From contig SYDV01000244.1 in the NCBI GenBank assembly GCA_005801395.1, positions 1-5,986 on the forward strand: a DNA stretch of 5,986 nucleotides, given 5' to 3'. Below the pieces are notes generated by a model. It was given only the letters and a program-made list of their open reading frames with translations, made no database searches and was not told the origin of the DNA. This document shows positions 1 to 5,794 of this stretch, in pieces. The first letter of the stretch is position 1. Every line of letters starts with the position of its first letter. The DNA is from Planctomycetia bacterium. Its GTDB lineage: Bacteria; Planctomycetota; UBA11346. The position numbers and the translations under genes are program-made.

Positions 1-1739
1 AATCCCTCGGCGGTGCGTGCTTGTTTATAGGCTTCTTTATATTGCCCCATCGCGAGCTTGAGTCGAGCATTGTCCAAATGACCCATTCCATGCTTTGGAT
101 TAATGGCAAGTAACTGCTGAGCCCAGGCTGCAGCCTTATCATGCGCACCAGCTTCGACAGCGATATGAAGGGCTGCAGCTAACGCTTCGACGTTTTGCGG
201 ATGGCGTACGACACATTGTTCATACGCTTCTACCGCTTCTACCTTACGGTCCAACGACCACAAATAACTGCCTAAATCAAAGAAATTTTCAATGCGATCT
301 GGTTCAATTTCCGTAATTGCTTTCATATGAATAATCGCTTGCTCAGGCTGCTTTTCGACACGATAGCGCTCAGACAACGTACGACGAGCAGGCAAGAATT
401 TTGCATCGGCTTTAATAGCGGCTAAATAACGCTCCACTGCCAATGCAATCGTCGCCACTTGGCGCGCAGTGCCTATTTGCAGCTCAGCATTAACCGCAGC
501 TGCCGCTTCGATGACTTGACCGCTACCAAAATACGTTTCGGCATCTGCCGGATTGAGACGAATCGCGATGTCGTATTCCCGTAAGGCTGTAACAAAATCT
601 TCGTTTGCGGTTGTTCCCCCTTTTTGTCCACGATGCAGGTAAACAGCACCAATCGCCTTGTGCATGCGAGGGTCTTTGGGAGTCAAATCAATGGCCTTGC
701 GCAGCGCTTCAATGGCTTCGACGTAGCTACCTTCTTGATCCAAGATACGGCCCAAATACCAACGAACTTCCGCGTTATTAGGACGCAAGCGGACCGCTTT
801 TTCACATTCGCGGCGCGCTTCAGAATAACGACCTTGTCCGGCCAAAGTAATACCTAGTACCGCGTAAGCATCACCCTGCTCCGGATCAAGCTCAACGGCC
901 TTGCGCGCGTGACCGATTGCTTCTTGATAGCGCGCTGCTCGATTTTCGGCCGTCATGACCTGTTCGCCCGTTTCAGCAATCGCTTTGGCTAATAAATAAT
1001 GCATTGAGGCTCGGGTTTTTTGATCCACGAGAGTGTAATCTTCGTTAACCAAAGCCAACACTTCACGCAAGGTAACTGCGCAGGCATCATATTGCGACCA
1101 GCTCATTAAATTACGGGCACGCTGTAATCCGATGACCGCACGATTGGTCAATGGAATATCTGATGATAACGCAGCGTTATAATAATCATCTGCCAGAGCA
1201 TACGAATTATCACTCGCTAATTGGTTCGCCTGTTGGGTGTGATAGACGACCGTATCGCTAAGTTTTGGCGAATTTGGCACCACATTAATTCGATGAATGT
1301 TAATGAGTGGCGTACCATCCATGACCGTTTTTACTTCACCAATTAAATCAACCACTTGGTACCGCTCTAAACTCACGACGAATGTCGCATCTATGCGGTT
1401 CTTTTCAATAAAAACCGTCGTTATTGGATTAGCGCGAACCTGCGGATCAGAGAGGTCAGCGTGATCGTCGTAAATTATTAAATTGGCATGATTATTTGGA
1501 ATGAAATAGGTATGCATCCGATCAAATAACGTTGCGCTTTCAACGAACACACAACGAAATCGAACTCGTAAATTCTGAAACGCCTCAGGCGCAGCAAGAA
1601 TCGCATTAAGGTCTACATTTTGTAGTTTCATTTCACCTGGATGAATGTGCTCACGCACTTCAGAATACGACGCAGCTATTGCCGCTGTGGTGGGAAAAGT
1701 GGCAGCAGCGAGCAGAGCAAGACAACGAGATAGGCGCAC
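1..1739 (-). CDS. Exported tetratricopeptide-repeat (TPR) protein, 3' end beyond window
   Basis: The frame is open from a GTG at 1739 to the left edge (579 codons plus 2 bases), so the C-terminus is missing. The start is well fixed: an in-frame TAA lies four codons upstream and AAGGGGGA (1743-1750) is just ahead. Residues 1 to about 23 form a Sec signal peptide (basic MRLSR, then a hydrophobic LALLAAA stretch, with a likely cut near AIAA), so the protein is probably periplasmic or surface-exposed. Cys6 is not in a lipobox. Residues about 40-155 form a compact beta-rich domain I do not recognise; its alternating pattern could be OB-like. From about 165 onward the protein is helical, with clear TPR units near 289-322, 323-356, 388-400, 485-516 and 519-550 (consensus of the type LG..L...G.Y.EA...+.+A+.L.P). 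TPRs are protein-interaction scaffolds, so a binding or assembly role is inferred; no enzymatic motif is seen. Codon use resembles its neighbours. Confidence 0.88.
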   Translation of the reverse strand, partial: MRLSRCLALLAAATFPTTAAIAASYSEVREHIHPGEMKLQNVDLNAILAAPEAFQNLRVRFRCVFVESATLFDRMHTYFIPNNHANLIIYDDHADLSDPQVRANPITTVFIEKNRIDATFVVSLERYQVVDLIGEVKTVMDGTPLINIHRINVVPNSPKLSDTVVYHTQQANQLASDNSYALADDYYNAALSSDIPLTNRAVIGLQRARNLMSWSQYDACAVTLREVLALVNEDYTLVDQKTRASMHYLLAKAIAETGEQVMTAENRAARYQEAIGHARKAVELDPEQGDAYAVLGITLAGQGRYSEARRECEKAVRLRPNNAEVRWYLGRILDQEGSYVEAIEALRKAIDLTPKDPRMHKAIGAVYLHRGQKGGTTANEDFVTALREYDIAIRLNPADAETYFGSGQVIEAAAAVNAELQIGTARQVATIALAVERYLAAIKADAKFLPARRTLSERYRVEKQPEQAIIHMKAITEIEPDRIENFFDLGSYLWSLDRKVEAVEAYEQCVVRHPQNVEALAAALHIAVEAGAHDKAAAWAQQLLAINPKHGMGHLDNARLKLAMGQYKEAYKQARTAEG

Positions 1740-1742
1740 AAA

Positions 1743-1750
1743 TCCCCCTT
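1743..1750 (-). promoter_or_regulatory. Shine-Dalgarno site of the TPR gene
   Basis: AAGGGGGA on the minus strand lies 3-4 bases before the GTG at 1739. Spacing is a little short but the purine run is strong. Together with the in-frame TAA just upstream, it decides the GTG start and argues against reading through from the gap. Confidence 0.7.
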
Positions 1751-1790
1751 AAAGTGAGGCAGTGAAGCAATAAGCAGCTCACACGACCGA

Positions 1791-1807
1791 AACTGAAAAA
1801 ATCAGTT
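1791..1807 (-). repeat. Inverted repeat with a T-only loop
   Basis: AACTGA and TCAGTT form a perfect 6-bp stem around five identical bases (T on the minus strand, A on the plus strand). It lies about 50 bases upstream of the TPR start codon, in its probable 5' untranslated or promoter region. It could be a regulator site or a weak hairpin. It is not a canonical terminator, because the T run is in the loop and not after the stem. Confidence 0.4.
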
Positions 1808-1964
1808 CTTATCAGAATGAGCAAAACTGTAATCAGCGGACGCCGATGGCAGTGCTGAGGACTATAGAACGACTCAAACGCAATCACAAGTCTCTGGTGT
1901 CCACATGAGCAGGATCCTTCACACTGCGTTTGACTGGCTTCCAGCCCTTCCATCTAACACATTT

Positions 1965-1979
1965 TGCCCTTAAAGGGCA
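1965..1979. repeat. Short palindrome downstream of dnaA
   Basis: TGCCCT-TAA-AGGGCA is a perfect 6-bp stem with a 3-base loop, about 35 bases after the dnaA stop codon. Its position suits transcript termination or 3'-end protection of dnaA mRNA. However, the base run after the stem on the minus strand is AAAA, not T, so an intrinsic terminator is not supported. On the plus strand the T run precedes the stem. Confidence 0.4.
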
Positions 1980-2013
1980 TGTCCAACGGGGAGCACTTCA
2001 CCTGATTTGATGG

Positions 2014-3420
2014 TTAGACGCGCTTTACCCGCATCATGAGGTCAATAATGAAACCATCCAATGCTCCATCCTGCGCCCGATATTTGGCAACCTGCTCGCA
2101 CGCATAAGCCACGCTGCTATGGCTCTTAACCCCAAAAGCTTGTCCGATTGCGCCATAGGTATCGGCACTTGCGGATTTCAGCACATACATGGCAACATGG
2201 CGAGCGGTAGCTCGGTTACCTGAACGATTGCGTCCAACCAAGTCATCAACCGTCAATTCAAAATAGTCGGCTACCGCACGCATAATCATTTTCGCGCGCG
2301 GTTCGCCTGAACTACGATCTATGACATCTGCGAGCGCTTGGCGCGCCAACACCAGGTCGATACGACGCTGGAAACTTTGTGAGTAAGCCACCAATTTATT
2401 AACCGCGCCTTCGATTTCACGGATATTGTCCGTGATGTGATCGACAACATAAGATAATACATCTTCACTCAATGTGATGGACTGAGCCTTTGCTTTTGCT
2501 TCAACCACCTCGCGTCGCAATTTTGGATCTGGTTTTTCTAAGGCGACAACTAAGCCGCCACTAAAGCGCTGAATAAAACGTTCTTCCAAATATTTAATAT
2601 CAGCTGGTGGAGCATCTGATGTTATAACTACTTTTTTGCCTTGTTCATTCAATTGATTAAAAGTCGAAAATAATTCTTCTTTCGTTTTAACCATTTGGCC
2701 ACGAGAAAGAAAATGGATATCATCAATTAACAGTAAATCCGGGTGGCGCATTTTTACACGAAATGCCTGAATACCAGCCGAGCCTTGTTCACAAGCCGTA
2801 ATGTAATCATTGGTAAACTGTTCACAGCGAATATATTGCACCTTGCTCTTCGGATAACGCTCATGGAAGGCCAAGGCTAAACCTTGTTCCAAGTGGGTTT
2901 TACCCAAGCCCGATGCCCCATGAATAAACAATGGGTTTACTGGATTGCCTGGATCTTCCAGAATGCGAATAATCGCGTCGTACGCCATGCGATTCGTGTG
3001 ACCGACCACAAAATCAGTCAGTAATTTAAAACCATGCCCCCAACGACCGCTCAACCGCGCTGAAGTTGTGGAATCAATATTTTTCTGCGCTTCACGTTGA
3101 TCTTCTTGTTGGCGAGAACGAGTAACACGAGCTTCGTGTTCACGTAATGCTGTGCCAGAAACACGACAGCGCACTTCCGCAATTGATGCGCCCAAAACTT
3201 CACTCGCCATCATCGCAAGCGCATCGGCGTAGCGATCACGAATCGTATGCTGAAATAATGCCGTCGGACATTCGATGGTTAATATTCCGTCTTCAGCCGA
3301 AAGTGGGCGCACCTTCGGTGACGCTAACCACAAACGCACCCCCTGTTCATTATCGGGCGAACGCATGCGATCGAGTATGATCGGCCAAGCCTGTTCCAAT
3401 GCCAACATCTGTCGCGCCAC
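2014..3420 (-). CDS. dnaA: Chromosomal replication initiator protein DnaA
   Basis: DnaA is the AAA+ ATPase that binds DnaA boxes at the origin and opens the duplex. At 468 residues it matches the usual family length. Domain I is about 1-85, followed by a short charged linker (about 95-125). Domain III carries Walker A GASGLGKT (168-175), Walker B LLLIDD (229-234), sensor I VVITSD (264-269), the box VII arginine R285 in RFIQRF, and sensor II NIREIEG (332-338, R334). Domain IV (about 370-468) has the helix-turn-helix; its signature reads VKSHSSV (431-437), where most DnaA proteins have a form such as GRDHTTV. The start is GTG, supported by AAGGA six bases upstream; an ATG at codon 5 is a weaker alternative. 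The neighbours are not dnaN or recF, so dnaA is separated from the classic origin operon. A DnaA box about 40 bases upstream suggests autoregulation. The family call is very secure. Confidence 0.97.
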   Translation of the reverse strand: MARQMLALEQAWPIILDRMRSPDNEQGVRLWLASPKVRPLSAEDGILTIECPTALFQHTIRDRYADALAMMASEVLGASIAEVRCRVSGTALREHEARVTRSRQQEDQREAQKNIDSTTSARLSGRWGHGFKLLTDFVVGHTNRMAYDAIIRILEDPGNPVNPLFIHGASGLGKTHLEQGLALAFHERYPKSKVQYIRCEQFTNDYITACEQGSAGIQAFRVKMRHPDLLLIDDIHFLSRGQMVKTKEELFSTFNQLNEQGKKVVITSDAPPADIKYLEERFIQRFSGGLVVALEKPDPKLRREVVEAKAKAQSITLSEDVLSYVVDHITDNIREIEGAVNKLVAYSQSFQRRIDLVLARQALADVIDRSSGEPRAKMIMRAVADYFELTVDDLVGRNRSGNRATARHVAMYVLKSASADTYGAIGQAFGVKSHSSVAYACEQVAKYRAQDGALDGFIIDLMMRVKRV

Positions 3421-3426
3421 GTGTCA

Positions 3427-3431
3427 TCCTT
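3427..3431 (-). promoter_or_regulatory. Shine-Dalgarno site of dnaA
   Basis: AAGGA on the minus strand lies six bases before the GTG at 3420. This favours the GTG over the in-frame ATG four codons further in. Confidence 0.65.
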
Positions 3432-3458
3432 CGAGTCATTCGACAACCACACTCAGTC

Positions 3459-3467
3459 TGTGCATAA
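3459..3467 (-). promoter_or_regulatory. DnaA box (TTATGCACA)
   Basis: The minus strand reads TTATGCACA, a perfect match to the TTATNCACA consensus. It sits 39 bases before the dnaA start codon, where DnaA boxes in other bacteria mediate autorepression. A second possible site, CTATCCGCA at 3508-3516 on the plus strand, has two mismatches and is weak. One good box is not enough to call an origin. Confidence 0.7.
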
Positions 3468-3592
3468 TAACACGCACGCCAGCATAGTTTCAAATAGTTG
3501 CGATCTGCTATCCGCAGGGGAATGAATATCTAAAGCGTCCGCCGCTCGACTCAAGAACATCAATGCAAGGGTTCGGACCAACCGCTTGACTC

Positions 3593-3607
3593 GTAGTGAA
3601 ACACTAC
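3593..3607. repeat. Inverted repeat GTAGTG-AAA-CACTAC
   Basis: A perfect 6-bp stem with a 3-base loop lies in the gap upstream of dnaA, about 180 bases from the dnaA start. There is no T tract after it on either strand. It may be a hairpin in the kinase 3' end or dnaA leader, or a protein-binding site. Confidence 0.45.
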
Positions 3608-3622
3608 TCGCACAATCACGTC

Positions 3623-3638
3623 CACACGAGCGCGTGTG
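3623..3638. repeat. Inverted repeat CACACG-AGCG-CGTGTG
   Basis: A perfect 6-bp, GC-rich stem with a 4-base loop, 15 bases from the preceding dyad. It is about 55 bases after the kinase stop codon in the direction of transcription, so it could stabilise the 3' end of that transcript. No T tract follows on the minus strand. Confidence 0.45.
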
Positions 3639-3659
3639 ATGCCTCTCGCCACACACAAA

Positions 3660-3672
3660 TTATTCTGAATAA
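3660..3672. repeat. AT-rich dyad TTATTC-T-GAATAA
   Basis: Perfect 6-bp half-sites flank a single central base about 20 bases after the kinase stop codon. It is the most AT-rich part of the gap. It is too AT-rich to be a strong terminator stem; a regulator site or chance is equally possible. Confidence 0.3.
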
Positions 3673-3690
3673 AATACCCGCAACTTTGAC

Positions 3691-4830
3691 TTACACAGGT
3701 TGACGTAAAAACTCAATAACTTGCGCTCGATTTGGTGAAATGGCCGTGCGCACATAATAACCACTCGTCGCCCCACCGATGTGAAGCGCGCTTTGCGGAT
3801 CAATGCCAGCTAAAAGCGCAGCAACGAATCCCGCGTTAAAGTGATCGCCTGCACCGGTGGTAATTTTAGGCTTGGGCTCAAAGAAACCATCTGCACCGAT
3901 ACTCCCTGCTGGACGCGCCGCAGATGCACCCCATGCGCATGCCGATGACTTAACCAAATGGCACATCGCCCAAGCGATACCTAATTCGCGCTGTACGATT
4001 TCACAACCCTTTCGCGAGGCTTCCCATTCAATTGGATCAGTCGGCGGGGTAATCGCTAATGCAACTAGTACCTGTTTTAACTCTGCCCCATTCATACCGA
4101 GCAAGACATCCGCATGTTGCTGCAGCGCTTTCATTGCAGCAAAAGCCGAGCGCAAATCTTCCAACGTGCGTTTGGCTGGGTCAGCAAGATCGACGAAAAT
4201 GAGCGGGCGCGTTTTGCGCAATCCAGGCAATATCGTTTGCGCCATACCGCGCCAAATATCAGTCATCCCCAAAGTCATGGTCCAATTAACCATTGCGATC
4301 GCATCCGCTTCTCGCAAAAGATTCTTGAGCCCTTCTAGCCCAATTTTATCAATAAGCGTCTGATAAGTAACTTTTTCTAATGGCAATAATTTACCCAACA
4401 TCAATTTACCGTCACTAAATTCGAGAGCATCAGTAGTTGCCGCACCGCCCAGTGAAATCGTTTTTGTCGCTCGATCAGCCAATGGCTTGAATACTGGGTC
4501 AATGGCACCTTCTCCCAAAATACCAATCGCCGTGACATCATAATCATAACTACACATGGCGTTGGCCATAATCGGCCCATTCCCACCAATTTTACTTTGC
4601 TTTACCACCATTTCAAAATTAGCGCTATTTCCTGCGGCAGCGTTAACTCGACCACCAAATTCACTAATGGTTGCCATTGCAGTATAATTTGCGGTGTCGC
4701 TGCGCTTCGCCACAACATCAATAATATTATCAATAAACCCATCAAACCCGACCGTGACTTTGGGGCGACGATTTGCGGGCACACCAGCTAAGGCTTTGGC
4801 AGCAGCAGAACATAAAACGGCATCAGCCAT
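3691..4830 (-). CDS. PfkB/ribokinase-family carbohydrate kinase
   Basis: A 379-residue sugar kinase of the PfkB (ribokinase) superfamily, expected to transfer phosphate from ATP to a sugar or sugar-like substrate in the cytoplasm. Visible motifs: VGFDGFID (about 27-34) in the substrate-binding N-terminal sheet, GGNGP (82-86), corresponding to the GG motif of the family, NGAE (247-250), the NxxE magnesium/phosphate motif, and TGAGDHFNAGF (325-335), the PfkB signature with the anion hole and catalytic base Asp329. The family is longer than ribokinase (about 310), with extra sequence around 95-150. I recall similar proteins in Verrucomicrobiota but cannot name the substrate. The frame extends to a TTG at 4878, but the ATG at 4830 has GGAG eight bases upstream and begins the conserved part, so I prefer it. 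It lies 109 bases downstream of the mtnB-like gene, probably in one transcript, which suggests a related phosphosugar such as methylthioribose; that is only an inference. Confidence 0.88.
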   Translation of the reverse strand: MADAVLCSAAAKALAGVPANRRPKVTVGFDGFIDNIIDVVAKRSDTANYTAMATISEFGGRVNAAAGNSANFEMVVKQSKIGGNGPIMANAMCSYDYDVTAIGILGEGAIDPVFKPLADRATKTISLGGAATTDALEFSDGKLMLGKLLPLEKVTYQTLIDKIGLEGLKNLLREADAIAMVNWTMTLGMTDIWRGMAQTILPGLRKTRPLIFVDLADPAKRTLEDLRSAFAAMKALQQHADVLLGMNGAELKQVLVALAITPPTDPIEWEASRKGCEIVQRELGIAWAMCHLVKSSACAWGASAARPAGSIGADGFFEPKPKITTGAGDHFNAGFVAALLAGIDPQSALHIGGATSGYYVRTAISPNRAQVIEFLRQPV

Positions 4831-4838
4831 AAAAAATT

Positions 4839-4842
4839 CTCC
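4839..4842 (-). promoter_or_regulatory. Shine-Dalgarno site deciding the kinase start
   Basis: GGAG (in CGGAGAA) on the minus strand lies eight bases before the ATG at 4830. The upstream in-frame TTG at 4878 has no comparable site, and the 16 extra residues it would add do not resemble a kinase N-terminus. Confidence 0.7.
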
Positions 4843-4907
4843 GAGGCGCAGACGGTAAGAAGGCGTACCCAGGCGCAAGACGGCGAAGTCCGATCACCAG
4901 ACCAGTT

Positions 4908-4920
4908 GTCTCACGGAGAC
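4908..4920. repeat. Hairpin between the mtnB-like gene and the kinase
   Basis: GTCTC-ACG-GAGAC is a perfect 5-bp stem with a 3-base loop, 20 bases after the mtnB stop codon. A further pair, CGGCG (4881-4885) and CGCCG (4921-4925), could close around it, giving a branched structure in the leader of the kinase. There is no T tract after it in the direction of transcription, so readthrough into the kinase is expected. Confidence 0.4.
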
Positions 4921-4939
4921 CGCCGCAAGAAATAAAAGA

Positions 4940-5548
4940 TTACGAAATTCCTGCGGTACGACATAACCAGACAATCCGCGCCAACCACTCTACCGTTTCT
5001 AAATGCCTACTCGCTTCTTTGACACTGTTACCCCAGGCATAAACACCATGCCCACGTACTAAAACTGCTGGAATTTGCGGGTTGCGCGCGGTCATGACCC
5101 GACTGGACAACTCTTCCATATCCTGGCTATTCTCGACTATAGGGATGCGTTGCTCACCCTCATGCGTAGAAATTCCAGCGAACGCTTTCTGCATTTCTAT
5201 GCCTGATACAACGAGATTTGGTCCTGCAGCCATGCTCATAGCTACAGCATGTGCCGGATGCCCATGACAGACAGCCTGACAACCAATAGCTTGATAAATT
5301 CGAACATGTAAAAGCGCTTCATCAGATGGCTTTCGCTGATCAGGCGGCAACGGACAAGCACTACCATCAATGCGAATAAAATCGGTTACTTTTAATTGCC
5401 CCTTATCAACACCCGACGGGCTCATGCCCACCATCAACGGGCTATTTCCTAACAAACAGCTGACATTTCCCGCCGTACAGGCGAGAAAACCAAGTCCGGC
5501 TAAACGACTCGCTTCCGCGGCTAATTGGGTTAGGATCAGGTCACTCAC
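4940..5548 (-). CDS. mtnB: Methylthioribulose-1-phosphate dehydratase (class II aldolase fold)
   Basis: MtnB removes water from 5-methylthioribulose 1-phosphate to give a diketo-pentyl phosphate in methionine salvage; it is a cytoplasmic zinc enzyme. With the GTG start at 5548 it has 202 residues, typical for bacterial MtnB. Visible features: TAGNVS near 25-30 (phosphate loop), SPSG near 43-46 and KPSDEALLH (73-81), both typical of the aldolase II fold, HGHPAH with zinc ligands His95 and His97, GIEMQKAFAG with Glu118 at the place of the catalytic Glu of human APIP/MtnB, a THE...PIVENSQDM block, and RGHGVYAWG with the third zinc ligand His167. The Glu and HGVYAWG blocks favour MtnB over fuculose- or rhamnulose-phosphate aldolase, which remain alternatives. 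The frame also extends to a TTG at 5605, but GGGAG lies five bases before the GTG. The kinase follows and a MerR regulator is divergent. Confidence 0.8.
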   Translation of the reverse strand: MSDLILTQLAAEASRLAGLGFLACTAGNVSCLLGNSPLMVGMSPSGVDKGQLKVTDFIRIDGSACPLPPDQRKPSDEALLHVRIYQAIGCQAVCHGHPAHAVAMSMAAGPNLVVSGIEMQKAFAGISTHEGEQRIPIVENSQDMEELSSRVMTARNPQIPAVLVRGHGVYAWGNSVKEASRHLETVEWLARIVWLCRTAGIS

Positions 5549-5553
5549 AACGT

Positions 5554-5558
5554 CTCCC
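5554..5558 (-). promoter_or_regulatory. Shine-Dalgarno site deciding the mtnB start
   Basis: GGGAG on the minus strand lies five bases before the GTG at 5548. The longer reading from the TTG at 5605 adds a basic 19-residue stretch with no ribosome binding site that I can see and no family similarity. Confidence 0.6.
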
Positions 5559-5669
5559 ACTCTCTTGGCGTATGACTTACATAGCAGATCACGTACCCTC
5601 GCCAAGACACTGTCCAGTTAGTCACCCCCAACGTCATCTCTCGTTACGTACATCATCTCCAATTGACCT

Positions 5670-5699
5670 TTGACAGCATCCACCTCTTGAGGTTATAAT
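5670..5699 (+). promoter_or_regulatory. Consensus sigma70 promoter of the MerR-family gene
   Basis: TTGACA (5670-5675) and TATAAT (5694-5699) are both perfect consensus hexamers separated by 18 bases. Transcription should start near 5706, giving a leader of about 90 bases before the ATG at 5795. Such a strong promoter for a regulator suggests that it is normally held down by a repressor; an operator-like dyad lies in the spacer. No equally clear promoter is visible on the minus strand for mtnB. Confidence 0.85.
5682..5693. promoter_or_regulatory. Operator-like dyad inside the promoter spacer
   Basis: ACCTC-TT-GAGGT is a perfect 5-bp inverted repeat that ends directly against the -10 box. MerR-family proteins classically bind dyads between -35 and -10, often with ACCTC and GAGGT ends as in MerR and SoxR operators, though those are wider. 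An ACCT at 5666-5669 also pairs with AGGT at 5690-5693 as a wider dyad spanning 28 bases. Binding by the adjacent MerR-like protein is inferred. Confidence 0.5.
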
Positions 5700-5779
5700 A
5701 AAATGTTTACGTTGTTGCCCGCCCTATGAAGCCCCACACGCATCTAACCGACCGGCAACCGTCTACCGAAAATCCAAAC

Positions 5780-5787
5780 GGGGAGGA
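5780..5787 (+). promoter_or_regulatory. Shine-Dalgarno site of the MerR-family gene
   Basis: GGGGAGGA lies seven bases before the ATG at 5795. The ATG at 5790 in another frame is only two bases away and runs into a stop after two codons. The in-frame ATG at 5726 has no such site. Confidence 0.85.
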
Positions 5788-5794
5788 CCATGCC

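Larger units (their letters stand above)
1740..2013. other. Gap between dnaA and the TPR gene
   Basis: These 274 bases hold no convincing gene. A minus-strand frame of 97 codons covers 1660-1953, but it has no ribosome binding site, is unusually rich in Cys and His, and overlaps the start of the TPR gene. The gap contains two short hairpins, at 1965-1979 and 1791-1807, described separately. A promoter for the TPR gene would be expected here, but I found no convincing -35/-10 pair. Confidence 0.6.
3421..3690. other. Non-coding region upstream of dnaA with DnaA box and dyads
   Basis: This gap of 270 bases lies between the kinase stop codon and the dnaA start, and should carry the dnaA promoter and leader. 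It holds the DnaA box at 3459-3467 and three perfect short inverted repeats at 3593-3607, 3623-3638 and 3660-3672. No consensus sigma70 promoter stands out on the minus strand; TTGAGT (complement of 3550-3555) followed 18 bases later by GATATT is only a weak candidate. Short open frames inside lack ribosome binding sites and look spurious. No DnaA-box cluster or long AT-rich unwinding element is visible. Confidence 0.55.

Noticed and set aside
624..857. Plus-strand open frame inside the TPR gene
   Set aside because: It lies opposite the TPR repeats, which form an uninterrupted frame with family consensus residues.
1660..1953. Minus-strand open frame of 97 codons in the gap before the TPR gene
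   Set aside because: No ribosome binding site, unusual Cys/His-rich composition, and overlap with the well-supported signal peptide of the TPR protein in another frame.
1965..1979. Intrinsic terminator for dnaA
   Set aside because: The stem is followed by an A run and not a T run in the direction of dnaA transcription.
3453..3656. Minus-strand open frame of 67 codons upstream of dnaA
   Set aside because: Starts at a GTG without a ribosome binding site, has no recognisable domain, and covers the DnaA box and dyads of a likely regulatory region.
3421..3690. Replication origin (oriC)
   Set aside because: Only one good DnaA box, no AT-rich unwinding tract of useful length, and no dnaN or recF next to dnaA.
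3857..4363. Plus-strand open frame of 168 codons opposite the kinase
   Set aside because: Antisense to a gene with clear kinase motifs; its composition is that of a shadow frame and no ribosome binding site was noted.
4940..5548. L-fuculose- or rhamnulose-phosphate aldolase of a planctomycete/verrucomicrobial microcompartment locus
   Set aside because: The GIEMQKAFAG and HGVYAWG blocks fit MtnB better and no shell-protein genes are present in the window.
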